From assembly GCA_018882545.1 (NCBI GenBank), contig VERS01000147.1, positions 1-6,144 of the forward strand: a stretch of 6,144 nt of DNA, given 5' to 3'. The notes beneath the pieces were generated by a model. The model made no database searches. It was not told where the DNA came from and saw nothing but the letters and a program-made list of their open reading frames with translations. The translations under genes were made by a program, and so were the position numbers. Below, piece by piece: positions 1-5,659 of this stretch. This stretch comes from Mycobacterium sp. GTDB taxonomy: Bacteria > Actinomycetota > Actinomycetes > Mycobacteriales > Mycobacteriaceae. Each line of letters opens with the position of its first letter. Positions within the stretch are counted from its first letter, which is position 1.

Positions 1-110
1 CTCCCGAACCGCCGATCGAACCGCCGATCGACCGCAGCGACACCGGTGGACCGCGGACCAACATCACCCGGCCCCCGATGAGTTTCACACCGGGCGATCG
101 CGGCAATTAG
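1..110 (+). CDS. C-terminal tail of an unidentified protein (5' end outside window)
   Basis: Codons starting at position 3 read open to a TAG at 108-110 and give about 35 residues: a proline-rich stretch with a repeated EPPI unit, then a polar tail ending in PGDRGN. Of the three forward frames this one has the highest G/C at third positions, as expected in a GC-rich genome. The first frame stops at 79-81. The second stays open to 116-118 but has poorer third-position bias. The composition suggests a flexible, disordered C-terminus, common in mycobacterial envelope or regulatory proteins. No domain is visible, so the product cannot be named. The stop codon lies inside the inverted repeat at 102-149, which suits a gene end with a terminator-like hairpin. 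Confidence 0.5.
   Translation, partial: PEPPIEPPIDRSDTGGPRTNITRPPMSFTPGDRGN
5..31 (+). repeat. 12-bp tandem repeat, just over two copies
   Basis: The unit GAACCGCCGATC occurs at 6-17 and again at 18-29, and the match extends one base to the left and two to the right. In the reading frame proposed for the upstream gene it encodes EPPI-EPPI, so the period is a whole number of codons and a change in copy number would keep the frame. It is most likely a small coding repeat in a disordered protein tail. The copies are identical at DNA level, which suggests recent duplication. Confidence 0.8.
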
Positions 111-149
111 CCCGGTAAGGATGGCAGGGCCCCGTCGGGCATAATTGCC
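102..149 (+). terminator. Long imperfect inverted repeat; possible terminator or operator
   Basis: The left arm at 102-114 (GGCAATTAGCCCG) is complementary to the right arm at 136-149 (CGGGCATAATTGCC). This gives 13 base pairs with a single bulged A at 141 and a loop of about 21 bases. Two further G-U pairs could form at the loop side. The left arm contains the upstream gene's TAG stop. No run of T follows either arm, so it is not a classical intrinsic terminator, although mycobacterial terminators often lack a U tract. The right arm also contains CATAAT (140-145), which resembles a -10 box for the lipoprotein gene but has no convincing -35. A repressor-binding palindrome is therefore also possible. 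The pairing is visible in the sequence; the function is inferred. Confidence 0.4.
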
Positions 150-180
150 AAACAGCGGCGTCTCGGGCCGCGACGACCTC

Positions 181-186
181 GAGGAG
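181..186 (+). promoter_or_regulatory. Shine-Dalgarno site of the lipoprotein gene
   Basis: GAGGAG lies 8 bases before the ATG at 195-197. This is close to the ideal anti-16S match and spacing. It fixes 195 as the start and makes the earlier in-frame and out-of-frame alternatives unlikely. Confidence 0.75.
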
Positions 187-194
187 CGCTCAAC

Positions 195-890
195 ATGTCA
201 GCTGGCCAACGGTGGTTGTCGGTCGCCGCGGTCTGCGCGGCACTCGCTATCGGCGGCGCGGTCGGGTGTTCACGGACCGCCACGGACTCAAGCGGTACCG
301 AAGGGCAGTCCCAGGCCGCCGAAAAGCCAAAGACGTCGGCCACCGGGACTGCCGGCGCTCTGCCCACGATCGCTGATTACCTGAAGCAAAACGACATCAC
401 GCCGACCCAGGTGAAGCCGGGCGACCCGAATGCCCCGGTGGTCAAACTCCCGATCCTGCCGAACTGGCGGGACGCCGGCGCAGCGACACCCCCCTACGCC
501 TACGGGGCGCAGGTCGACACCAATCCGGAGTTCGCCGAGGACCCGCCGACAATCGTCGTCACCTACTCAAAGCTGCCCAGCAATGCCGATTCGGCGGAAA
601 TCCTCAAACTGGCCCCCAACGAGATCCGCAACCTGCCCAAGTTCAACGCGGAGTTCGGCGGTGCCGAGGAACCGGTGCAGGAGAAGCTCGCGGGGTTCGA
701 CTCAGTCCGATTCGGCGGGAGCTACGTGCGCGACGGGATCGGACGACTGATCGCGCAAAAGACGGCGGTGATACCGGCCAAGGACGGGCTGTACATGCTG
801 CAGATCAACGTCAACGGTCGCGACGACTCAGTCGCGGACCTGGCTGAGGCGGGGACCGCGATCGATGCGTTCACCACGATCACTCCCTAA
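195..890 (+). CDS. LpqN/LpqT-family secreted lipoprotein
   Basis: This 231-residue protein has a lipoprotein signal peptide: a short N-terminus with Arg6, a hydrophobic stretch at about residues 7-21, and an A-V-G-C lipobox placing the lipidated cysteine at residue 25. Alanine at -3 is looser than the usual L/V/I. A Ser/Thr/Gly/Ala-rich linker (about 26-55) leads to a folded domain (about 57-231). This begins PTIADYLKQNDI, passes through LPILPNWRD and a GFDSVRFGGSYVRDG segment, and ends with an AGTAIDAF helix. The plan matches the LpqN/LpqT family of mycobacteria (Pfam Lpp-LpqN), whose members sit at the outer face of the membrane. M. tuberculosis LpqN has been linked to envelope glycolipid (trehalose mycolate) transport; whether this paralogue shares that role is unknown. 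The family call is confident, but assignment to lpqN, lpqT or another paralogue is not possible, so no symbol is given. The phosphatase gene follows after 116 bp. Confidence 0.85.
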   Translation: MSAGQRWLSVAAVCAALAIGGAVGCSRTATDSSGTEGQSQAAEKPKTSATGTAGALPTIADYLKQNDITPTQVKPGDPNAPVVKLPILPNWRDAGAATPPYAYGAQVDTNPEFAEDPPTIVVTYSKLPSNADSAEILKLAPNEIRNLPKFNAEFGGAEEPVQEKLAGFDSVRFGGSYVRDGIGRLIAQKTAVIPAKDGLYMLQINVNGRDDSVADLAEAGTAIDAFTTITP

Positions 891-1006
891 CCCGGTACCT
901 GCATCACCTCTTTCCGGCCGCACGCACCTAGACCGCACACCAGCCGAGTCGTTAATGCTCGTAGATAACCTGGGCCAGCAGCGCCGTAATTTGGGATGCT
1001 GAGAGC

Positions 1007-2167
1007 GTGCCAAGCCTGCCCCGCCGGATCGCGTCGGAGATGAATTCCAAGCTGCGCAGCCCTGAGACCGCCGCCTTCGTCGCAGGCTTGGAGAGCGGCC
1101 TCACCCGGCGCCGCCGCGAGAAAAAGATGAAGACCGGTGCTTTCCGGGGTGTGCACGTCGTGGTGTACCGAGGTTTCGTCGCCGACAATGTGGCCAAGGT
1201 CAGGGTTCGGGTGATGGAAGCCCCTGAACTGCCCGGCGATAGCCGCATTCCCTACTGGGAGGTGGCCCAGTCCAATCTGCAACGGCACGCCGCGCTGGCG
1301 ATCGTCGGCGCCGAGGTCGAGTTGCGGATCGGCAAGCACAGCACCACGGAGGTCACCGACAGCCACGGATTCGCAAACTTCGCGCTGGCGGTACCGGGTT
1401 TGCGGGCAGGCTGGCACGCGGCCCACGCGGTACTGACAACTCCCCTCGAGGACGGCCAAGCCGCCGCCGGTACCGGCAGGGTGGTCAAACCATCACTCAA
1501 GGCCCCCTTCCTGGTGATCTCCGACATCGACGACACGATCCTGCTGACCGGCCTGACCGAGGGCGTCGCGATGGTGGCCCGCACCGTACTGCGGGAGGCC
1601 AGCGAGCGCGCCGCCATTCCGGGGATGTCGTCGCTTTACCGCGGCCTGGCCCGCGGCGTGCCGTCCCGCAGCGGCAACCGCCGGCCGATACCCACGTTTT
1701 TCTATGTCTCGACCGGCAGCTGGGCTTTCTATCCGACGCTGCAGGAGTTCGTCCAGATTCGCGGGTTCCCGGTGGGGCCGATGTTCCTCACCGACTGGGG
1801 CCCCACCGAGCGGTATCTGCGCCGCAGCGGCGCCGAACACAAGCGAACAAGCATCCGTCGCCTCCTCCAGGCTTACCCCGGCATGTCGTTCGTGCTGATC
1901 GGCGACAGCGGGCAGCGTGATGCCCTCACCTACGAGGAGATGGCAAGGGAGTTCCCGGGCCGAGCTGAGCTGATCCTCATCCGCCAGGTCGGCGACGATG
2001 AGCGCAACGCCGAACTGCGTTCCCGCTCAGCGGAACTGCGCGCAGAGGGCATCCCGCTGTACCTCGTGCCCGACGCGCTCCATGCCGCCGAGGTGGCCCA
2101 CCGGGCAGGCCTGTGCGACGACGAGACGGTGGTGGAGGTACGCGCCGAACTCAACGGCCCAGGGTAG
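1007..2167 (+). CDS. App1-type HAD-superfamily phosphatase (putative phosphatidate phosphatase)
   Basis: The 386-residue product has the layout of the App1/DUF2183 family. The basic N-terminus includes an RRRREKK cluster at about residues 34-40. A beta-rich domain follows at about 48-150 (VVVYRGFV, then VELRIG and VTDSHGFANF). The HAD catalytic domain spans about 167-360. HAD motif I is D173-I-D175-D176-T177 (nucleophile and acid/base). Motif II is VSTGSW with S235/T236. Lys279 in EHKRTSI is the likely motif III lysine. Motif IV is IGDSGQRD with D300 and D305 for Mg2+. All catalytic positions look intact. Yeast App1 converts phosphatidate to diacylglycerol; the substrate of bacterial members is not established. 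No signal peptide or membrane segment is seen, so the protein is probably cytoplasmic. The GTG start at 1007 has only a weak, very close GAGA before it, and the frame is open back to a stop at 962-964. ATG 1040 (residue 12) is a possible alternative. The 116-bp upstream gap shows no convincing promoter or terminator. The 3' end overlaps the opposing gene by 17 bp. Confidence 0.85.
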   Translation: MPSLPRRIASEMNSKLRSPETAAFVAGLESGLTRRRREKKMKTGAFRGVHVVVYRGFVADNVAKVRVRVMEAPELPGDSRIPYWEVAQSNLQRHAALAIVGAEVELRIGKHSTTEVTDSHGFANFALAVPGLRAGWHAAHAVLTTPLEDGQAAAGTGRVVKPSLKAPFLVISDIDDTILLTGLTEGVAMVARTVLREASERAAIPGMSSLYRGLARGVPSRSGNRRPIPTFFYVSTGSWAFYPTLQEFVQIRGFPVGPMFLTDWGPTERYLRRSGAEHKRTSIRRLLQAYPGMSFVLIGDSGQRDALTYEEMAREFPGRAELILIRQVGDDERNAELRSRSAELRAEGIPLYLVPDALHAAEVAHRAGLCDDETVVEVRAELNGPG

Positions 2168-2714
2168 CGTTGATGTTGCAACGGGCCTCGTCGCGGTCAG
2201 CGGCCGGCATCCGGAACCGCGGGTTGTCCTTGGCGATATTGGCTGCCTTCTCATACACCTCGATGCAGGGCTTACCGGAGGTCTCAAGGTAGACACGGTC
2301 CGCCTTCAGGTAGTTGCTCAAGCCCCACACGGTGAGCAGCGGAGCCAACAGCCCCAGCAGCAGCGGCACTCCCACCGAGAGCCAGAACCGAGAGCGGCTC
2401 TCACCCGGCACCGCATCGCCGGTCCGTCGCACTACCAACCCGTAGACGATGAGCACCACGCAGACGACGAGACTTGACAGAAGCATCATCAGCGCGATAG
2501 CGCCTTCTTTGTTCATCGTAGTGAACGCCGCCGGAACCTGCCGGAAGACCAGCAGGTTCAGCAGCAGGAACAGCACCCCGAGCAGAATCGGCAGCACCGC
2601 CCACGGGTTGCGCTCCTGCCGGACTTTCTTTGCGCTGTCGACGATGACGACGTCGCGATCGACCTCGATATCCGTCTCGGTCACAGCTGCACTGCGGTCC
2701 TCGAAATCAGTCAT
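2151..2714 (-). CDS. Unrecognised three-helix membrane protein with a two-cysteine external tail
   Basis: I do not recognise this 187-residue protein. Residues 1-36 are polar and acidic, ending in a basic KKVRQER. Three hydrophobic helices follow at about 37-58, 72-95 and 110-135. Basic residues precede helix 1 and lie between helices 2 and 3 (RR at 96-97; R107, R109), so the positive-inside rule puts the N-terminus in the cytoplasm. The 50-residue C-terminal tail (about 138-187) would then be outside. That tail holds Cys150 (GKPCIEV) and Cys179 (EARCNIN), which could form a disulfide. The ATG at 2712-2714 follows an AGGGTGG sequence (2719-2725) with 4 bases between. The gene lies 26 bp after the monooxygenase stop in the same direction, so it is probably the last gene of that transcript. 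Its stop is inside the 3' end of the opposing phosphatase gene. The coding call is good from frame, hydrophobic pattern and start signal; function is unknown. Confidence 0.75.
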   Translation of the reverse strand: MTDFEDRSAAVTETDIEVDRDVVIVDSAKKVRQERNPWAVLPILLGVLFLLLNLLVFRQVPAAFTTMNKEGAIALMMLLSSLVVCVVLIVYGLVVRRTGDAVPGESRSRFWLSVGVPLLLGLLAPLLTVWGLSNYLKADRVYLETSGKPCIEVYEKAANIAKDNPRFRMPAADRDEARCNINATLGR

Positions 2715-2740
2715 GATTCCACCCTAACTTAGTTGATAAC

Positions 2741-4225
2741 TCAGGCGATCGCGTAGTCCGCCAACGGGAACCGGTCCTGCTCGCGCACCGCGCTGCGGAT
2801 CGAGGTCGGCCGGAACAGTGGCGCCTCCCCCGACTCGTTGAACCAGTAGGACCGCGAACCGGCGCAACTGCCCAGCACAAAGACCGAATCCTGGAGCAGC
2901 CCGGTCATCCGGTCCAGGAAACGCGCGTTGGCCTCCTCAGTGACCTCGAAAGTGCTTGCGCCACGGCGCTGCAACTCGGTGAAGAGCCGCTTCATGTGCC
3001 GCATCTGGCACTCCACAGTGTCGAACCACGACATGCCGACCCAGGCGTAGGGGCTCGACAGCGACAAGAAATTCGGGAACGCCGGCACCGAAAGTCCCTC
3101 GTAGGCTTGGAATTTGTTCTCCCGCCACCACTTTCCCAGATCACGGCCCTCGCGGCCGATCACCTCGATAGCCGGCAGGTTCGCGTTCCACACGTCAAAG
3201 CCGGTGGCCAGCACCAGGGTGTCGATCGTGTGTTTGGTGCCGTCGCGGCCCACCACGCCGTCGGACTCGATCCGGTCGATGCCGGCCGTCTCAAGATGAA
3301 CATTGGGCCGGTTGAACACCCGGTAGTAAGTATTGGACAGGGTGGGACGCTTGCAGCCGTAGGAGTAGTTCGGCTTGAGCGCGCGCCGCAGTTTCTTGTC
3401 CCGAACCGAGACGAACCGGTGCAGGCCGGCAATCGCCGACACCACCCGGTTGACCGGCTTGAAGTAGCGGTACTTCCACATCGCGATGAGGACCAGCAGA
3501 TCGGTGAAATTGTCGGTGGAGCGGCGCAGCAATTGCTGCGAACGCGGGACCCGGGCGAAGGTCCGCTGGACGGCCGGGGCGAATCCGAAGTCCAATTTGG
3601 GCATCACCCAGATCGGGGTCCGCTGGTAGACGGTCAGGTCCGCGGTTTGTTTCGCCAGCTCCGGAATGAGTTGCACACCGGTGGATCCGGTGCCGATCAC
3701 GGCCACCCGCCGCCCCCGGGCCGAGTAGTCGTCCTCCCACCTCGCGGCGTGCAGCACTTTGCCTTCGAAGGTCTCGATTCCCGGGATGTCGGGCATTCGG
3801 GGCTGGCAGAGGTACCCGGTGGCCGCGATGAGGAATCGGGCGCGCAGCGTCTCACCGCCGGCCAGGCTGACAACCCAGACCTTGTCGTCCTCATCCCATC
3901 GCGCCCCGTCGACGGTGGTGTTGAAACGCATGTAGCGGCGCAGGTCGTACTTGTCGGCGACGTGCTCGGCGTACCGCTTCAGTTCCACGCCGGGGGCGTA
4001 GAGCCGCGACCAGTACGGGTTCGGTTCGAACCAGTAGGAATACGTCGTGGACGGGACGTCGACGGTCAGCCCGGGGTAGTGGTTGACATGCCACGTACCG
4101 CCGAGGTCGTCCTCGCGGTCGATGATTGCCAGGTCGTGGTAGCCGAGCTGGTTCAGCTGGATGGCGGCGCCCATTCCCCCGAATCCGGCGCCGACGATCA
4201 CCGCATCAAGTGGCTCGGTACTCAC
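2741..4225 (-). CDS. FAD/NADPH flavin monooxygenase, Baeyer-Villiger type
   Basis: This 494-residue protein has the two-dinucleotide-fold architecture of class B flavoprotein monooxygenases and is about the size of M. tuberculosis EthA and MymA. The FAD fold starts with G12-A-G-F-G-G17. The family motif GGTWxxxxYPGxxxD is at 42-56. The Baeyer-Villiger fingerprint is F153-x-G155-x3-H159-x3-W163, followed by Glu164 where the consensus has Pro or Asp. The NADPH fold has G178-T-G-S-T-G183, with Arg202 in YQRTP a likely 2'-phosphate contact. The ATG motif is at 340-342 (LVLATGFD). Such enzymes use NADPH and O2 to turn ketones or aldehydes into esters or lactones, and some oxidise sulfur or nitrogen. 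The substrate here is unknown. It looks cytosolic, perhaps membrane-associated through the aromatic and hydrophobic stretch at about 240-256. The GTG start has a strong ribosome site (4232-4237). Genes lie close on both sides: 20 bp from the gjpA-like gene and 26 bp from the membrane protein gene. No frame damage is visible. Confidence 0.92.
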   Translation of the reverse strand: MSTEPLDAVIVGAGFGGMGAAIQLNQLGYHDLAIIDREDDLGGTWHVNHYPGLTVDVPSTTYSYWFEPNPYWSRLYAPGVELKRYAEHVADKYDLRRYMRFNTTVDGARWDEDDKVWVVSLAGGETLRARFLIAATGYLCQPRMPDIPGIETFEGKVLHAARWEDDYSARGRRVAVIGTGSTGVQLIPELAKQTADLTVYQRTPIWVMPKLDFGFAPAVQRTFARVPRSQQLLRRSTDNFTDLLVLIAMWKYRYFKPVNRVVSAIAGLHRFVSVRDKKLRRALKPNYSYGCKRPTLSNTYYRVFNRPNVHLETAGIDRIESDGVVGRDGTKHTIDTLVLATGFDVWNANLPAIEVIGREGRDLGKWWRENKFQAYEGLSVPAFPNFLSLSSPYAWVGMSWFDTVECQMRHMKRLFTELQRRGASTFEVTEEANARFLDRMTGLLQDSVFVLGSCAGSRSYWFNESGEAPLFRPTSIRSAVREQDRFPLADYAIA

Positions 4226-4231
4226 CGGGGG

Positions 4232-4237
4232 CTCCTT
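4232..4237 (-). promoter_or_regulatory. Shine-Dalgarno site of the monooxygenase gene
   Basis: Read on the minus strand, AAGGAG lies 6 bases before the GTG at 4225-4223. It sits wholly in the 20-bp gap after the gjpA-like stop. It decides the GTG start and suggests independent translation within a shared mRNA. Confidence 0.75.
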
Positions 4238-4245
4238 CCGGAGTG

Positions 4246-5583
4246 CTATTCACCGGCCCGTTCGCCGGATTGGGCGGAGGCGGCGGCCCGGGCTGCGGTG
4301 CCACGCGCGTTCTCCCCCGAGCCGTTGGCGCCCCTGCGCTGTTTGACACTCGGGCGAGCGTCGCTTGCCCTCTCGGCCGCTGGACCAGAGTCCGGCACGA
4401 GCTCGCCCACCGGATCTGCGGCGGCCGGTTCGTCGGTGACCGGGCGATCGGCGTCGACCCCGAGCGGTGCGCCGGCGTCACCACGGTCGACCGCTGAGGC
4501 CGAGACCGCGACCGCAGCAGACGAACGGCTCTCCGAGAGCGCGGGCTGCGGTGTTGCCACCTCGGCGCCGGCGGGGGTCGCGGCGCTGGCAGCCGGCGGG
4601 ACCGGCTCCGTGATCGGCGGTCCGCCCGGGTTCTCCGGGTCGCAGGTCGGGCAGAGCGTCGGGACGAGGGGCAGGAACAACGGGGTCAGCACGGTATACG
4701 GCCAGCCCTTGAGCAGGAAACTGCGGGGCACGATCGGATTGAACGCCAGCACGAGCGCTTTGCCGAGGCGATCCAACGTGGCGCTGATCTCCGGAACGGT
4801 GACTGGTTTCGGCGTGTTCACTGCCGGGTCGGCGAGCAGATAGTTCACCACCGCTTTGAGGGGATCGAACAGGTCGAGCTTCACCGCGGCCCCGGACCAG
4901 GGCACCTTTTCGCCGACCGAGTCGGGAACCTCCTCGCCCCAGTAGGCCTCGACGTCGCTGACCGGGTTGAACAGCTCGGGGAACCGATAACCGGAGGCGA
5001 GCGTCCAGATCGGCGCCAGGAACATGTCGCCGAGGATCGCGTTGGGGTCCGCGCAAGCCGGCCCTACCGACCCGGTGCAACCGGCGTTCATGGGCAGGTT
5101 GGCCCGGGCCCACCAGGCGAGGTGCTCGCCGACGGCGTTGGACACCGGTTTGAACGGAATCACCAGGTTGGCGAGCGCGGTGATCTTCGGCGGGTCGGCG
5201 GGGTCGAAGCCCAGGACGTTCACCGGCGTGTACACCCACCAGTTCCCGGTCACTTCCAGCGCGTAGGACAGATCGTTGATCGCGTCCACGATGGCCCGCG
5301 GGATGCTGATGACGGCGTTGACGAGGTTGGCCGGGACGTTCGCCGCGGAACCCGAGGTGTCCAGGGCGACCGGGCTGTAGTTCGGCGTCGCCCAGATGTC
5401 GCACCCCTCGGTGAGGTATCCGGTGCACGGCGGTGCCACCCCGGCGGTCAGGCTGACGGCGGCCTGCACGACACGGGTCTCGTCGTTGTTGAGCGGCGGT
5501 ACCAGCTGCGCTGCGGTGATGACACCAGCGCCCATCAATGCCGCTCCGGCGACGATGTGCGAACGGACGGCAGCAGGCATCAT
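4246..5583 (-). CDS. GjpA-like secreted envelope protein (porin-annotated family)
   Basis: The 445-residue product begins with a signal-peptide-like segment (about 2-45: RSHIVAGAALMGAGVITAAQLVPP). A conserved body runs from about 85 to 318: PANLVNAVISIP, a Trp/Gly-rich TGNWWVYTPVNVLGFDPADPPK, LVIPFKPVSN, WWARANLPMNAGC, and a late CPTCDPENPG. This pattern recalls a mycobacterial/Gordonia family annotated as outer membrane porin GjpA. I assign it from memory of the family, and the porin function is not proven for most members. Six cysteines fall in three close pairs (53/61, 169/177, 311/314), as expected for disulfides outside the cytoplasm. Residues about 320-445 form a Pro/Ala/Ser/Glu-rich tail with no predicted fold, ending in a basic, Gly/Ala-rich stretch. 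The start has two adjacent ATGs (5583 and 5580). The GAGG before them is 3 bases from the first and 6 from the second, so 5580 may be the true start. It is probably first in a transcript with the monooxygenase gene 20 bp downstream. Confidence 0.75.
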   Translation of the reverse strand: MMPAAVRSHIVAGAALMGAGVITAAQLVPPLNNDETRVVQAAVSLTAGVAPPCTGYLTEGCDIWATPNYSPVALDTSGSAANVPANLVNAVISIPRAIVDAINDLSYALEVTGNWWVYTPVNVLGFDPADPPKITALANLVIPFKPVSNAVGEHLAWWARANLPMNAGCTGSVGPACADPNAILGDMFLAPIWTLASGYRFPELFNPVSDVEAYWGEEVPDSVGEKVPWSGAAVKLDLFDPLKAVVNYLLADPAVNTPKPVTVPEISATLDRLGKALVLAFNPIVPRSFLLKGWPYTVLTPLFLPLVPTLCPTCDPENPGGPPITEPVPPAASAATPAGAEVATPQPALSESRSSAAVAVSASAVDRGDAGAPLGVDADRPVTDEPAAADPVGELVPDSGPAAERASDARPSVKQRRGANGSGENARGTAARAAASAQSGERAGE

Positions 5584-5588
5584 GACCC

Positions 5589-5605
5589 TCTCAGGGTTTC
5601 TCAGG
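5589..5605 (-). repeat. Two CCTGAGA direct repeats, 10 bp apart, at the ribosome site
   Basis: Read on the minus strand, CCTGAGA occurs at 5605-5599 and again at 5595-5589, exactly one helical turn apart. The nearer copy runs into the GAGAGG ribosome-binding sequence of the gjpA-like gene. The position would suit a protein-binding or translational control element, but two 7-base copies are also possible by chance. Confidence 0.4.
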
Positions 5606-5624
5606 TTCGGGGGGCGATCAGGCC

Positions 5625-5654
5625 ATGATATCCAACAGCCCCACGCGGCGGCAA
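5625..5654 (-). promoter_or_regulatory. Candidate SigA-type promoter for the gjpA-like operon
   Basis: On the minus strand TTGCCG (5654-5649) is followed after 18 bases by TATCAT (5630-5625). The -10 fits the mycobacterial TANNNT pattern and the -35 keeps the TTG core. A start near 5618 would give a 5' leader of about 35 bases. The site lies in the 76-bp gap between the hydrolase stop and the gjpA-like start, so it could make the three downstream genes independent of the hydrolase. Confidence 0.35.
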
Positions 5655-5659
5655 ACCGG

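Noticed and set aside
951..1006. Possible -10 boxes (TAACCT at 966-971, TAATTT at 987-992) for the phosphatase gene
   Set aside because: Neither has a recognisable -35 at 16-19 bp upstream, so no promoter is claimed in the 891-1006 gap.
887..1459. A 190-codon minus-strand frame opposite the start of the phosphatase gene
   Set aside because: The opposite strand carries the App1 domain with intact motifs further on. This frame has no recognisable motif or convincing start signal and crosses an intergenic gap.
2156..2187. GGCCC...GGGCC inverted repeat as a terminator for the phosphatase gene
   Set aside because: There are only five base pairs around a 22-base loop, no T run follows, and it lies in coding sequence of the opposing gene. 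Such short pairings are common by chance at this GC content.
2715..2740. AT-rich gap with AGTT...AACT symmetry and TAAGTT before the membrane protein gene
   Set aside because: It could hold a -10 box, but no -35 is visible and the 26-bp gap is better explained as an intra-operon spacer. The symmetry is only four bases per arm.
2996..4843. A 615-codon open frame on the plus strand, antisense to the monooxygenase and gjpA-like genes
   Set aside because: It runs opposite two well-supported genes and shows no recognisable domain. Across the monooxygenase its codons are exact complements of the real codons, so a stop would need TTA, CTA or TCA codons, which are rare in GC-rich genes. Across the gjpA-like gene both frames share the wobble position. 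A long antisense frame is therefore expected.
4478..5428. A 316-codon minus-strand frame inside the gjpA-like gene
   Set aside because: Its translation is Arg/Gly/Pro/His-rich with no fold, typical of an off-frame reading of GC-rich coding DNA, and the overlapping frame has a signal peptide and conserved motifs.
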